NCBI GenBank assembly: GCA_937988775.1
Contig: CALKHP010000050.1
Location: 1 to 64,000 of the forward strand
Source: an uncultured Alphaproteobacteria bacterium
Lineage (GTDB): Bacteria > Pseudomonadota > Alphaproteobacteria > Rhizobiales > Beijerinckiaceae
DNA length: 64,000 nucleotides
Direction of reading: 5' to 3'
Part shown: piece after piece, positions 14,534 to 23,682 of the stretch
Layout of the letters: every line of letters starts with the position of its first letter
Numbering within the stretch: the first letter of the stretch is position 1
Position numbers and translations under genes: made by a program
The notes under the pieces: model-generated
What the model saw: the letters and a program-made list of their open reading frames with translations, nothing else
Told to the model about the DNA's origin: nothing
The model's database searches: none

Positions 14534-16960
14534 ATGATCGATAATGACGACCAACTCGCGGAGGACGCGGGCGGCGACGCTGTTGCGTCCGCTGCCGAGC
14601 CGAAGTCGTCGAAAGAGTGGCTCGAACGGATCGCCCAAGCCGAGAAGGCTTTCGAGACGTATCAGGCCAAGGCCGACAAGATCGACAAGCTCTATGCCAA
14701 TCTGGAGCGGCTGGCGAATGACGCGCGCGACCGCGAATTCCAGATGTTCTGGGCGAACGTTGCAGTGCTTGGCCCGTCGATCTACTCGCGGCCACCGGTG
14801 CCCGTCGTGGTGCCGCGGTTCAAGGATCGCCGGCCGCTGCCGCGTGTTACGTCCGAGTTGATCGAGCGTTGTCTGGTCGTCTCGCTTGAGAACGAAGACA
14901 TCGACAGCGTCATGCGGTTGATCCGCGATGATCTCAACATACTGGCCCGAGGCTGCGTCTGGCTGCGCTACGAGACGAAGCAAGAGAATGGCGGTTTGGT
15001 CGAGAAGGCCTGTATCGATCACGCCGACCGCAAGGACTTCCTGCATGATCCGGCTCGGGTCTGGAAAGAGGTCGATTGGGTTGCCAAGCGTTCCTGGCTG
15101 ACCAAGCGCGAGGCGCGCAAGCGGTTCATGCCCACCTCTGGCAAGGCCTATCAGGATCTGGCGTTCGAGGTCCGCAAGGATGATGACGAGGGCGTCTCGG
15201 ATGATGGCAAGCGCAAGGCCGGCATCTGGGAGATCTGGTGCAAGTCGCAGAACAAGGTCGTCTGGGTTTCGGAAGGCTGCGAAGTCGTCCTTGATGAGGG
15301 CAAGCCGCATCTCGACCTGACCGGTTTCTTCCCGTGCCCGCGCCCGGCCTATACGACGGTCCAGCGCCGCACGCTGATCCCTGTGCCTGACATGGCGTTC
15401 TACAAGGACCAGTTGGAGGAGATCAACGAACTCACCGGGCGCATTGCAGCGCTGGCGGACGCGATCAAGGTCAGGGCGTTCTACCCCTCCGGCGCCGGTG
15501 AGATCAGCGACGCGCTCGAGGCGGCGGTCAAGTCGACTGACGACAACGTTGTCATGGTGCCGATCAGTAATTGGGCCATGACCGGCAACGGCGCCATGAA
15601 GGACATGATTGTCTGGCTGCCGCTCGATATGATCGCCTCGACGATCACGCAGCTTGTGGCGCTGCGGAAGCAACTCTTCGATGACGTTTATCAGATCACC
15701 GGCCTGTCGGACATCATGCGCGGGTCGACGGTTGCCAGCGAGACGCTTGGAGCCCAGCAGCTTAAGAGCCAGTACGGCTCGATCCGCATCCGCGACCGGC
15801 AGGACGAGTTGATCCGCATCGCGCGGGACATCACCCGCATCGTTGCCGAGATCATGGGCGAGAACTTCCAGGCCAAGACCCTGCTCGATATGTCGCAGCT
15901 GGAAATTGCCAGCGATGCCGATATCCGGAAGCAGGTCGAGCCGCTAAAGCAGCAGATCGGGCAGATCACGGCTCAGGTCGAGAAGGCAAAGGCCGATCCG
16001 CAGCTGCAGCAGCAGGCGCAGGCCAATCCCCAAGCGGCCCAACAGATATTGCAACAGGCTCAGCAGCAGGCCGCACAGTTGCAGCAGCAGATTGCCAAGG
16101 TCGAGGCGACGCCGACGATCGAGCAGGCCGTGAAGCTGTTGCGCGACCAGAAGATGCGACCGTTCGTGCTTGATATCGAGACCGATTCGACGATTGCTCC
16201 GGACGAGAACGCCCAGAAACAGCGGGCGACGGAATACCTGACGGCCATGGGCGGCTTGTTGGCGCAGGCTGTGCCGGCCATCCAGCAGCTGCCGGAAATC
16301 GCGCCGCTGGTTGCCGATACGATCAGCTTCGCGCAATCGCGGTTCCGCGTCGGCCGTTCGATGGACCAGACCGTCGAGGAGTTCGTCGAGAAGATGAAGG
16401 CGATGGCGAGCCAGCCCAAGCCTCCGGACCCGGCGCAGGCCAAGGCGCAAGCCGATGCTCAGGCCGGACAGCAGGCGGCCCAGATGCAGGCTCAGGCGCA
16501 CCAGGCGGATATGGCCGCGAAGTCGCAAGAGGTGCAGATCAAGCAGCAGGAAGCACAGGCGAGGCTGCAACTCGAGCAGCAGAAGATCGCCGTCGACGTG
16601 CAGGTGAAGCAGGCCGATGCGCAGATGAAGGCACAAGCCGCACAGGTGAAGATGCAGCAGGATGCGCAGGCCCATGAACAGGCGATGCAGATCGGTGCGC
16701 TGAACGTCGCGCTGCTGCGGACCAAGATCGCGCAGGCGTCCGCGGGGCCGGCCGGGGAGGGCGAGGGGGTAGCCAAGCCGCCATCCGAATCTATCGCCTT
16801 CAAGGATTTGCCGCCGGAGGGGCAGGCCCAGATGGCCGCTCAGGCGGGCATTGACCTGTCGGCCGAGCAGATTGCCGCTCATGCGGCCGAACAGCAGGCT
16901 GAGGCGGCACTGAAGGCCGAGACAGCAGGCGCTGCTGGCAATCCGAGGGCGTCGAAATGA
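14534..16960 (+). CDS. Phage portal protein
   Basis: Protein of 808 aa following terminase. The N-terminal two-thirds contain conserved portal-type segments (FWANVAVLGPSIYSRPPVPV, a Trp-rich clip/stem region, MVPISNWA, GLSDIMRG). The C-terminal ~330 residues are dominated by Gln/Ala-rich coiled coil (for example residues ~475-515 and ~640-720), comparable to the long barrel of podovirus portals. It would form the dodecameric DNA gate at one capsid vertex. It overlaps the next gene by ATGA. Confidence 0.88.
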   Translation: MIDNDDQLAEDAGGDAVASAAEPKSSKEWLERIAQAEKAFETYQAKADKIDKLYANLERLANDARDREFQMFWANVAVLGPSIYSRPPVPVVVPRFKDRRPLPRVTSELIERCLVVSLENEDIDSVMRLIRDDLNILARGCVWLRYETKQENGGLVEKACIDHADRKDFLHDPARVWKEVDWVAKRSWLTKREARKRFMPTSGKAYQDLAFEVRKDDDEGVSDDGKRKAGIWEIWCKSQNKVVWVSEGCEVVLDEGKPHLDLTGFFPCPRPAYTTVQRRTLIPVPDMAFYKDQLEEINELTGRIAALADAIKVRAFYPSGAGEISDALEAAVKSTDDNVVMVPISNWAMTGNGAMKDMIVWLPLDMIASTITQLVALRKQLFDDVYQITGLSDIMRGSTVASETLGAQQLKSQYGSIRIRDRQDELIRIARDITRIVAEIMGENFQAKTLLDMSQLEIASDADIRKQVEPLKQQIGQITAQVEKAKADPQLQQQAQANPQAAQQILQQAQQQAAQLQQQIAKVEATPTIEQAVKLLRDQKMRPFVLDIETDSTIAPDENAQKQRATEYLTAMGGLLAQAVPAIQQLPEIAPLVADTISFAQSRFRVGRSMDQTVEEFVEKMKAMASQPKPPDPAQAKAQADAQAGQQAAQMQAQAHQADMAAKSQEVQIKQQEAQARLQLEQQKIAVDVQVKQADAQMKAQAAQVKMQQDAQAHEQAMQIGALNVALLRTKIAQASAGPAGEGEGVAKPPSESIAFKDLPPEGQAQMAAQAGIDLSAEQIAAHAAEQQAEAALKAETAGAAGNPRASK

Positions 16961-17310
16961 CGGAGCGCTACTGCAAGGTCTGCGAAGGGTGGCACGGTCT
17001 TGATCGGCCATGGCCGCATAACTGCCGGGCTGAGGAGCCGCAGCGCTCCGACTTGGCCGCTCCGATGATTTGCAGCGACGCGATGCAGCCGGTCCAGTCG
17101 ATGCTCGATGGCCGCATGTATGACAGCAAATCCGCACTTCGCCGGACCTACAGGCAGGCGGGCGTGATCGAGGTCGGCAATGATCCGGCAAGGCTCCGAC
17201 CACGCAAGCGGGCCAAGCCTGACGAACTGGCGATCAAGGGTTCGATAGAAAAAGCCGAAGCGCGGTTCAATCGGGGCGAGCGCGTTTCGAAGGCGCCGGT
17301 CACGGCATAA
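16957..17310 (+). CDS. Small zinc-ribbon phage protein
   Basis: Protein of 117 aa. The N terminus has C-x2-C...H-x-C (YCKVCEGWH then PHNC), a likely zinc knuckle; the rest is basic. It sits between portal and scaffold, coupled by ATGA. Proteins of this kind recur in podovirus head modules; function unassigned, perhaps a head-completion or DNA-binding factor. Confidence 0.68.
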   Translation: MTERYCKVCEGWHGLDRPWPHNCRAEEPQRSDLAAPMICSDAMQPVQSMLDGRMYDSKSALRRTYRQAGVIEVGNDPARLRPRKRAKPDELAIKGSIEKAEARFNRGERVSKAPVTA

Positions 17311-17342
17311 CCCCAGCATCCTCTCAGACAGGAAAACCTCAC

Positions 17343-18467
17343 ATGTCAGACGCATTTGACGGTGGCGCGCCCGCGCCGGCCGAGAGCACCGCTGCGCCCG
17401 CCGAGATGGAGACGGTATCGCCGCCGAATCCGATCAGCACGGAACTGGTTGCGGCGGAGCCGGAGGCCAAGCCGGCCAAGACGCCCTCGATCGACGAGGC
17501 ATTGAAGAATGCCGCGGCGAAGGTCGAGAAGACTAGCGCTGAGGAGGGCAAGGACAAGCCCGCGCCGGTCAAGAGCGACGGCCCGGGCCGTGACGAGAAG
17601 GGCAAATTTGCAGGCAGTGAGCCGAAGCTCGAGGCGAATGTTGCTGAGACGCCGGTCAAGCAGGAAACAGCGAAGCCGGCCCCCGTGGCGACGCCTGCCA
17701 ACGATGCCCCGGCCCGATTCTCGCCCGATGCCAAGGCGGCATGGGCTGATGCGCCTGATGCCGTGAAAGCCGAGACCAACCGCGCCATCAAGGAGATGGA
17801 AGCTGGGATCGAGAAGCATCGTGCGGCTGCCGAAGCCTACGAGGAAATCCGCGAATTCGACGAACTGGCCAAACTGCACAAGACCACCGTCAAGCAGGCC
17901 ATGACGCAGTATACGACGCTCGAAAAGACCCTGATGGCCGATCCGCTCAAGGGCATCGAGGAAGTCTGTAACTATGTCGGGCTGTCGCTGCGAGACGTTG
18001 CCGCGCATGTATTGGGCCAGCCGGTCGATCAGCGCCAGTCGCAGGCTGATCGCACCATCATCGGCTTGCAGCAGGAACTGGCTACGCTGAAACAACAGAT
18101 TGGCTCGGTCAATCAGACGTTCGAGCAGCAGAAAGCGGATCGTGTGATGAGCGATATCCAGTCGTTCGCCGCCGATAAGCCGCGCTTCGACGAACTGGCA
18201 GGCACGATCGCCAAGCTGATCTCTACCAACATGGCCGCTGATCTGAAGGAGGCTTACGAGATGGCCGAACGGCTCTCTCCGGCCCCGGTCGCGGCAGAAC
18301 CTTCCCCCGCAGCACCAGCAGCGGCAGGAACCGACCTCCTGGCTCAAACCCAGCGAGGTTCGAAATCAATCTCGGGCGCACCCGGCACCGGCTCAGACCC
18401 GGCCAGAAAGTCGCCTCCCAAGTCAATCGACGATGCCCTGAAGAGCGCTTTCGCGGCGCTCGGCTAG
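17343..18467 (+). CDS. Capsid scaffolding protein
   Basis: Protein of 374 aa immediately upstream of the major capsid gene. It has an Ala/Pro/Glu-rich disordered N terminus (1 to ~125), a helical middle with coiled coil (about 225-275, QQELATLKQQIGSVNQTFEQ) and a basic C terminus, as usual for podovirus scaffolds. It would guide prohead assembly and then leave. Assignment rests on position and composition rather than a unique motif. Confidence 0.75.
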   Translation: MSDAFDGGAPAPAESTAAPAEMETVSPPNPISTELVAAEPEAKPAKTPSIDEALKNAAAKVEKTSAEEGKDKPAPVKSDGPGRDEKGKFAGSEPKLEANVAETPVKQETAKPAPVATPANDAPARFSPDAKAAWADAPDAVKAETNRAIKEMEAGIEKHRAAAEAYEEIREFDELAKLHKTTVKQAMTQYTTLEKTLMADPLKGIEEVCNYVGLSLRDVAAHVLGQPVDQRQSQADRTIIGLQQELATLKQQIGSVNQTFEQQKADRVMSDIQSFAADKPRFDELAGTIAKLISTNMAADLKEAYEMAERLSPAPVAAEPSPAAPAAAGTDLLAQTQRGSKSISGAPGTGSDPARKSPPKSIDDALKSAFAALG

Positions 18468-18488
18468 TCAATCTCAGGAGAGGCCACC

Positions 18489-19508
18489 ATGGCCCAACTC
18501 ACCTCAGTCGAAAAGAACCAGGAGATCCTGTCCCTGGCCTTGGAAGAGCGCTCCAAGGGCTATCAGGACCTCGTCTCCAATTCCAACGCGCTCCTGGCCG
18601 TCCTGAAGCGGAAAGGCCTCTGGCAGAGCTACAGCGGCCCGAAAATCCGCGAGCGCCTGCTCTACAACAAGACCGGTTCGGCCGTCTGGTACAATGGCTT
18701 CGACTTCCTGAACCCTGTTCCGGTCGAGCTGTTCAACGACGCCGAATTCACGCCCAAGATGGTGGCCGTCGCGGTGACGCTCAGCAATGAGGAAATCCTC
18801 GGCAATTCCGGCACCAACCAGCTCATGGACGTGATGAAGGCCCACATCGCCGCCGCCGAGGGCGAGTTGGAGGACGTGGCGGATGCCTCGCTCCATTCTG
18901 ACGGCACCGGCTTCGGGGGCAAGGAACTCGGCGGCCTCAAGCTGGCCGTCCCGACCGTTGTCGACCAGGGCACCTATGGCGGCATCAGCCGGGTCGACAA
19001 TCCAATCTGGCGCACGTCGGTGTTCGACGCGAACGGCGATTTCACCGGGATCGGCACGCAGGTGACCAAGGATACCGTCCGGCCGATGCTCAACAAGATC
19101 ATGACGCAGCGCTCGCGTGGCAAGCGTGGCGCTGACCTCATGCTCATGTCGCCGGAACACTATGCTGCGTATGACGCCGCCACGGTGGCGATCCAGCGCA
19201 TCAACGACGAAACCGGCCTCGGCAAGCTTGGCTTCCAGACGCTGAAATACTTCGGCGCCGGGCGGCAGGCGGAGATCGTCCAGGAAGGCGGCATCGGGTC
19301 GAACATGCCGTCGAATGTCACCTATGGCCTGGAGACGGCCTCGCTGCGTGTCCGGTATCACCCCGAGCGGAACTTCGACAAGATCGGGCGCTCGATGATG
19401 CCGATCAACCAGGACGCCGTGGTTCAGTACATCGGCTTCATGGGTGAACTGACGCAGGTCAATCCGCTCTTCCAGTGGAAGCTGATCGACAGCAACCCGG
19501 CTGCGTAA
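18489..19508 (+). CDS. Major capsid protein
   Basis: Protein of 339 aa with a strong ribosome site (AGGAGAGG). The sequence is compact and balanced, with strand/helix alternation expected of the HK97 fold; the segment LLYNKTGSAVWYNGFDFLNP and the C-terminal TYGLETASLRVRYHPERNFD are typical of podovirus capsid proteins. Scaffold upstream and a decoration-like gene downstream support it. A stem-loop follows the stop. Confidence 0.88.
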   Translation: MAQLTSVEKNQEILSLALEERSKGYQDLVSNSNALLAVLKRKGLWQSYSGPKIRERLLYNKTGSAVWYNGFDFLNPVPVELFNDAEFTPKMVAVAVTLSNEEILGNSGTNQLMDVMKAHIAAAEGELEDVADASLHSDGTGFGGKELGGLKLAVPTVVDQGTYGGISRVDNPIWRTSVFDANGDFTGIGTQVTKDTVRPMLNKIMTQRSRGKRGADLMLMSPEHYAAYDAATVAIQRINDETGLGKLGFQTLKYFGAGRQAEIVQEGGIGSNMPSNVTYGLETASLRVRYHPERNFDKIGRSMMPINQDAVVQYIGFMGELTQVNPLFQWKLIDSNPAA

Positions 19509-19514
19509 CGCGAG

Positions 19515-19536
19515 GGAGGCGGGGCAACTCGCCTCC
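19515..19536 (+). terminator. Stem-loop after the capsid gene
   Basis: GGAGGCG (19515-19521) pairs with CGCCTCC (19530-19536) around an 8 nt loop. There is no good T run, so it is more likely a processing or mRNA-stabilising hairpin, or a weak terminator. Confidence 0.45.
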
Positions 19537-19573
19537 TGTTCCGTTGTAATCCCGAAAAATCAGGAGGCCCGAT

Positions 19574-20080
19574 ATGGCCTATGTCCCGCAAACCCCGAGC
19601 CTTGGCTTTCCGCCGATCGGCTCGCATCTCGCCGCGTCGAACGTGGCCGGCCGCAGCACGCCGTGGAAACTCGGCGATATCATCCGCGCCGTCGACCCGG
19701 CCTATGGTTCCGGCGAATTCATCTATCTCAAGGGCGCGGCCAACACCGCTCTCGGTGCGTGGGTGACCTATAACGCCGACGACTATTCGTCGACGCTGCT
19801 CGCAGCCAATGCGATCGGCCCGGTTGCCGTCGCCATGGCGCCGACCGTGGCGAACGAATACGGCTGGTATCAGATCCAGGGCAAGGCCATTGCCCTTGCG
19901 TCAGCGGCCATGGCCGAGGATGCCAACGTCTATGCCACGGCGACGGCCGGCGCGGTGGATGACACCGTGGTGGCCGGCGACCGCGTCAAGAACGCCAAGT
20001 GCGCCTCGGTTATTGCCGGCGCCGGCACGGGCGAATTCGAGATCGCCCGCCCGTGGATGGATGACGCGGTCGCCGCCTAA
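19574..20080 (+). CDS. Putative capsid decoration/cement protein
   Basis: Protein of 168 aa, Ala/Gly/Thr-rich and predicted mostly beta, with the segment YGSGEFIYLKGAANTALGAW recurring in capsid-associated proteins of the head-decoration group. It lies directly after the capsid gene with AGGAGG upstream and is closed by a strong terminator, which groups it with high-expression head genes. Function inferred. Confidence 0.65.
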   Translation: MAYVPQTPSLGFPPIGSHLAASNVAGRSTPWKLGDIIRAVDPAYGSGEFIYLKGAANTALGAWVTYNADDYSSTLLAANAIGPVAVAMAPTVANEYGWYQIQGKAIALASAAMAEDANVYATATAGAVDDTVVAGDRVKNAKCASVIAGAGTGEFEIARPWMDDAVAA

Positions 20081-20104
20081 CATCGCCGCGAAGCACGAAT
20101 GACG

Positions 20105-20133
20105 ACCCGCCGCGAGCGATTGCGGCGGGTTTT
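20105..20133 (+). terminator. Strong terminator after the capsid block
   Basis: ACCCGCCGC pairs with GCGGCGGGT (9 bp, 8 nt loop) followed by TTT. It separates the abundant head genes from the tail-connector genes and may lower their expression. Confidence 0.8.
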
Positions 20134-20162
20134 CCATGCACTCCCTCAGACGGAATTATCCC

Positions 20163-20945
20163 ATGTCGAATGACAACCTGATCGTCCCCCGCTTTTATAT
20201 CCACACGGTGAAGAACAGCACCAAGAGCGCTGCCGCCGGCCGGCCCATCTTCGACGAGGTCGAGGTCTGCGAAATCCGCATGGCGGCGAACAAGCAGACC
20301 GTCGCGGTCTATCCGGCGCACGAGGTGTGGAAGGTGGTCGACCAGCCTGACGGCTCGCGCGAGCCGACGACCTACGCGATGCGCTTTGCCGACCTCTACC
20401 GCAAGTTCAAGGCCAACGAGGCCCAGACCATGAGCGGAACGCCGCTCAGTGAGTTGCCGTTCCTGTCGGCCTCCAAGCGCTTGGAGCTGAAGGCGCTCTC
20501 CGTTCACACCGCTGAGGCGTTGGCCGCGCTCGATGGCAACAACCTGAAGATGCTCGGCATGGGCGGCCGGGAAATGCAGCAGCAGGCGAAAGCCTATCTC
20601 GATAATGCCTCTGGCAGCGCCGATGCCACCAAGCTCGCCGCTGAGAACGTCTCGCTGCGCGACATGATCGCGGAACAGCAGCGTCAGATCAACGAAATGA
20701 ACGAAGCGATCCGCTCCAAGTTGGCGCCGGCTCCCTCCCGCCAGGTTGGCGATGACCGCGGCGCAGAGGACGAGAGCGCGATCGACGGCTCGCCCTTTGT
20801 CAGTTGGGATGACGTCGACATCAAGAACTGGATCGAGAGCGAAACCGGAGCCAAGCCCAGAGGCAATCCGAGCCACGCCACGCTGGTCCGGCAGGCGGAT
20901 GAGATCAACGCAAGACTGACCGCTGCGGCTGAGCAGGCTGCGTAA
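20163..20945 (+). CDS. Hypothetical head-tail region protein
   Basis: Protein of 260 aa. The start at 20163 is preferred over an upstream frame extension that lies in the terminator. The N-terminal ~100 residues are beta-rich; the middle has SASKRLELKALSVHTAEALA, a helix-hairpin-like pattern; a coiled coil (about 160-190) and an acidic C terminus follow. It is in a position shared with podovirus connector genes. No specific function seen. Confidence 0.65.
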   Translation: MSNDNLIVPRFYIHTVKNSTKSAAAGRPIFDEVEVCEIRMAANKQTVAVYPAHEVWKVVDQPDGSREPTTYAMRFADLYRKFKANEAQTMSGTPLSELPFLSASKRLELKALSVHTAEALAALDGNNLKMLGMGGREMQQQAKAYLDNASGSADATKLAAENVSLRDMIAEQQRQINEMNEAIRSKLAPAPSRQVGDDRGAEDESAIDGSPFVSWDDVDIKNWIESETGAKPRGNPSHATLVRQADEINARLTAAAEQAA

Positions 20946-20957
20946 GGATACCTGCTG

Positions 20958-21659
20958 ATGACGATCCTCAGCGTGATCCAGGAGGCATGCGCCGTCATCG
21001 GCCTCGACGTGCCTGAATCCGTTTTTGCATCGACGGCACGCGAGCATATTGAGATGCGTGGCATCGCCAATGAGATCGCGACCCGCATCGGCTCGGATAC
21101 CCACGACTGGACGAAGCTGAAGACGCTCGCCACGCTGTCAGGAGATGGCGTGGCGACAGGTTTTGCCTTGCCGGCGGACTACCTCCGCATGATCAAAAAG
21201 GCGAGCCTGTGGCCCTCCTACAGTCCGTTCGCCAAGCTCACCCATTACCCTGATATCGATCAGTGGCTCGGACTTCAGGTCCAGAACGTTCGCCAGTTGA
21301 TCGGCGCATGGACCATCATCGGAGATCAGATCCAGATCAACCCGGTCGTATCGGCCGGCCACAGCGTGAAGTTCTATTACATCACCAAGAATATCGTGAA
21401 ACCTGCTGCCGGGCCTGCCCGGGCCGTATTCACGTTGGACACTGACAGCTTCGTGCTGGACGAGCGGGTCTTGCGACTTGGGATGATCTGGCAATGGCGG
21501 GCGAACAAAGGGCTGCCCTATTCCGAGGACCTGGCGAACTATGAGGACGCGCTTGCCGTGGCCTCGGGCTCGGATCGCGGTTCTAACATCATAACCGTGA
21601 GACAGCGGCGCGGAGGGCTTGGCGCGGAGATCGCCTATCCCGGCGTGATCGTGCCATGA
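20958..21659 (+). CDS. Head-tail adaptor protein (P22 gp4-like)
   Basis: Protein of 233 aa. The N-terminal helix (LSVIQEACAVIGLDVPESVF) and the segments FALPADYLRMIKKASLWPSY and ERVLRLGMIWQWRANKGLPY are typical of podovirus adaptor proteins that ring the portal exit. It would close the head after packaging and dock the tail hub. It overlaps the next gene by ATGA. Confidence 0.75.
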   Translation: MTILSVIQEACAVIGLDVPESVFASTAREHIEMRGIANEIATRIGSDTHDWTKLKTLATLSGDGVATGFALPADYLRMIKKASLWPSYSPFAKLTHYPDIDQWLGLQVQNVRQLIGAWTIIGDQIQINPVVSAGHSVKFYYITKNIVKPAAGPARAVFTLDTDSFVLDERVLRLGMIWQWRANKGLPYSEDLANYEDALAVASGSDRGSNIITVRQRRGGLGAEIAYPGVIVP

Positions 21660-23236
21660 GGCAGGCGTTCAGGCGGGTCGCTGTCGCACCACAGGCGCAG
21701 GCGAAAACGCGCACCAAGAAATTTCCGGCGCCAGTGCGGGGATGGATCGCCAACGAGAACCTGGCTGCTCCTTTGCCGAGCGGTGCCGGGATACTCATCA
21801 ACTGGTTTCCGACCTCGACCGGAATCCGGCTCAGGAAGGGGTCGGTCAAGATCAACGAGGTGGCCAGTGGCGCGGCGCTCAGCATGTTCACCTATGTCGG
21901 CGGCGCCGGAGAAAAGCTGTTCGTATCTGACGCAACCAAGATCCTCGAAATCTCCAATGCCATGCACGCCGACGTCGTCGGCCAGACCAGCGGCTATTAC
22001 GCCACGGCGCAGTTTGGCACCGTCGGCAACGATTTCCTCTATGCCGTCAACGGTACCGATTCGGCCCTGTTGTATGACGGCACGGCTTGGATGCCGATCA
22101 ATGGCACATCGACGCCCTCGATCACCGGCGTTGAGACTTCGACGTTTTCTCATGTCTGGACCTACAAGAACCGGCTGTTCTTCGTGCAGAAGGGCTCGCG
22201 CTCGGCATGGTGCCTGCCGGTCGACAGCATCGGTGGGGCTGCAATCGAGATCAGCCTTGCGGGCGTGTTCCAGGAGGGCGGCTCCCTGCTGTTCGGCGCA
22301 ACGTGGTCGCTCGACGCCGGCAATGGGCCGGACGAGAAATGCGTCTTCGTCTCGACCAAGGGCGAGGTCGCGGTATTCCAAGGCTCCGATCCGTCTGTTT
22401 CCACGAGCTGGGGCATCGTCGGGCGCTATTACCTGACGCGCCCTCTCGGCCAGCGCGCGACGATGCGGGCCGGCGGCGATCTTCTGATCGCGACAGAGGT
22501 TGGCCTGATCCCGATCTCGCAGGCCGTGGCCAAGGATGTTGCGGCCCTGTCGCTCGCGTCGGTTTCGCGCGGAATCGAAACGGAGTGGCAGCTTGAGGCT
22601 GTGGCACGACAATCCGGGCCATGGGAAATCCTGAAATGGCCCGGCAAGAAATGCGCGATCGTATCGATGCCGATGCTGTCGACGGAGACGCCCTATTGCT
22701 TCGTGGTCAACCTCGAGACCGGCGCATGGACCAAATATGCCGGCTGGGATCCGCACTGCATGGCTCTCTACAACGGAGATGCCTATTTCGGCACGGCTGA
22801 CGGCCGGATCATGCAGATGGAAGTGGGCTCAACCGACGATGGTTCAGGCTATTATTGCGATTATACCGGGCTGTTCGACGACCTCGACGCCGCCAGCGCC
22901 ACGAAGGTCATGCGGCTCGGCAGGGCGACGTTCCGCGCGGTGACGCCGATCATTTCGCAGCTTGGCGCGGCTTTTGATTATCGCAACGTCACGCCGAGTT
23001 TCCCGCAAGGTACGCCGTCGAGCGAAGTGAGCGGGCAATGGAATACCGCGATCTGGGATCAGTCGACATGGGATGCGGGCGGGAACAAGAAGATATCCAC
23101 GCGCTGGCTCGGAATCGCTGGGGTTGGCTTTGTGGTGGCACCATCCGTGCGCGTGCTGGTTAATGGCGGGGCCGCGCCTGACGGAGAGCTGATCTCGACC
23201 GAATATACCTACGAGGTCGGGGGCGTCGTCGTTTGA
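21656..23236 (+). CDS. Tail hub / DNA stabilisation protein (P22 gp10-like)
   Basis: Protein of 526 aa, almost entirely beta-rich with repeated blades ending in short aromatic turns (VGGAGEKLFVSDATKILEIS, TYKNRLFFVQKGSRSAW, GDAYFGTADGRIMQME), suggesting a beta-propeller. The N terminus (FPAPVRGWIANENLA then GAGILINWFPTSTGIRLRKG) is characteristic of podovirus hub proteins. It should form the hexameric tail hub below the adaptor. Coupled upstream by ATGA and downstream by TTGA. Confidence 0.75.
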   Translation: MRQAFRRVAVAPQAQAKTRTKKFPAPVRGWIANENLAAPLPSGAGILINWFPTSTGIRLRKGSVKINEVASGAALSMFTYVGGAGEKLFVSDATKILEISNAMHADVVGQTSGYYATAQFGTVGNDFLYAVNGTDSALLYDGTAWMPINGTSTPSITGVETSTFSHVWTYKNRLFFVQKGSRSAWCLPVDSIGGAAIEISLAGVFQEGGSLLFGATWSLDAGNGPDEKCVFVSTKGEVAVFQGSDPSVSTSWGIVGRYYLTRPLGQRATMRAGGDLLIATEVGLIPISQAVAKDVAALSLASVSRGIETEWQLEAVARQSGPWEILKWPGKKCAIVSMPMLSTETPYCFVVNLETGAWTKYAGWDPHCMALYNGDAYFGTADGRIMQMEVGSTDDGSGYYCDYTGLFDDLDAASATKVMRLGRATFRAVTPIISQLGAAFDYRNVTPSFPQGTPSSEVSGQWNTAIWDQSTWDAGGNKKISTRWLGIAGVGFVVAPSVRVLVNGGAAPDGELISTEYTYEVGGVVV

Positions 23237-23682
23237 TCGTCTTGCCCGACGAAGGCGGCAAGGTTGCCCGCTGGGTGGCCCAGCATATCCCTGGCTGTGA
23301 GCGCGGTTTCGGCAATTGTACTGCGCTCGCTGTGATCGATGCCGATACTCTCGTTGCGGGCATCGTCTACCACAACTATGCGCCGGCGGCCGGCGTCATC
23401 GAGATTTCGGCTTCATCGACCACACCGCGCTGGCTGACCCGCTCGGTTCTGTTCGAGATGTTCTCCTATCCGTTCGAACAGATCGGCTGCCAGCTGGTCG
23501 CGATGCGGATCAGGCCGAGCGACAAGCCGCTGCGGCGCATGCTCAAGGCCTATGGCTTTTCTGAATACCTCATCCCGCGCCTGCGCGGCCGTCACGAGGC
23601 CGAACTTGTCATGACCCTGACCGACGATGCTTGGCGGGCCAACGGGTTCCACGACACGAAAAAGGACGCCGCCAATGGGTAA
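23233..23682 (+). CDS. GNAT-like acetyltransferase in the tail module
   Basis: Protein of 149 aa starting at TTG that overlaps the upstream stop (TTGA). It has the GNAT layout: GIVYHNYAPAAGVIEISASS as beta strands, RSVLFEMFSYPFEQIGCQLV, then PLRRMLKAYGFSEY as the C-terminal strand-helix. Small GNAT-like proteins recur beside tail genes of podoviruses. Whether it acetylates a host or phage target is unknown. Confidence 0.72.
   Translation: MIVLPDEGGKVARWVAQHIPGCERGFGNCTALAVIDADTLVAGIVYHNYAPAAGVIEISASSTTPRWLTRSVLFEMFSYPFEQIGCQLVAMRIRPSDKPLRRMLKAYGFSEYLIPRLRGRHEAELVMTLTDDAWRANGFHDTKKDAANG

Noticed and set aside
14423..15673. Leftward 416-codon frame opposite the portal gene
   Set aside because: Shadow frame in GC-rich DNA; no ribosome site and no recognisable domain.
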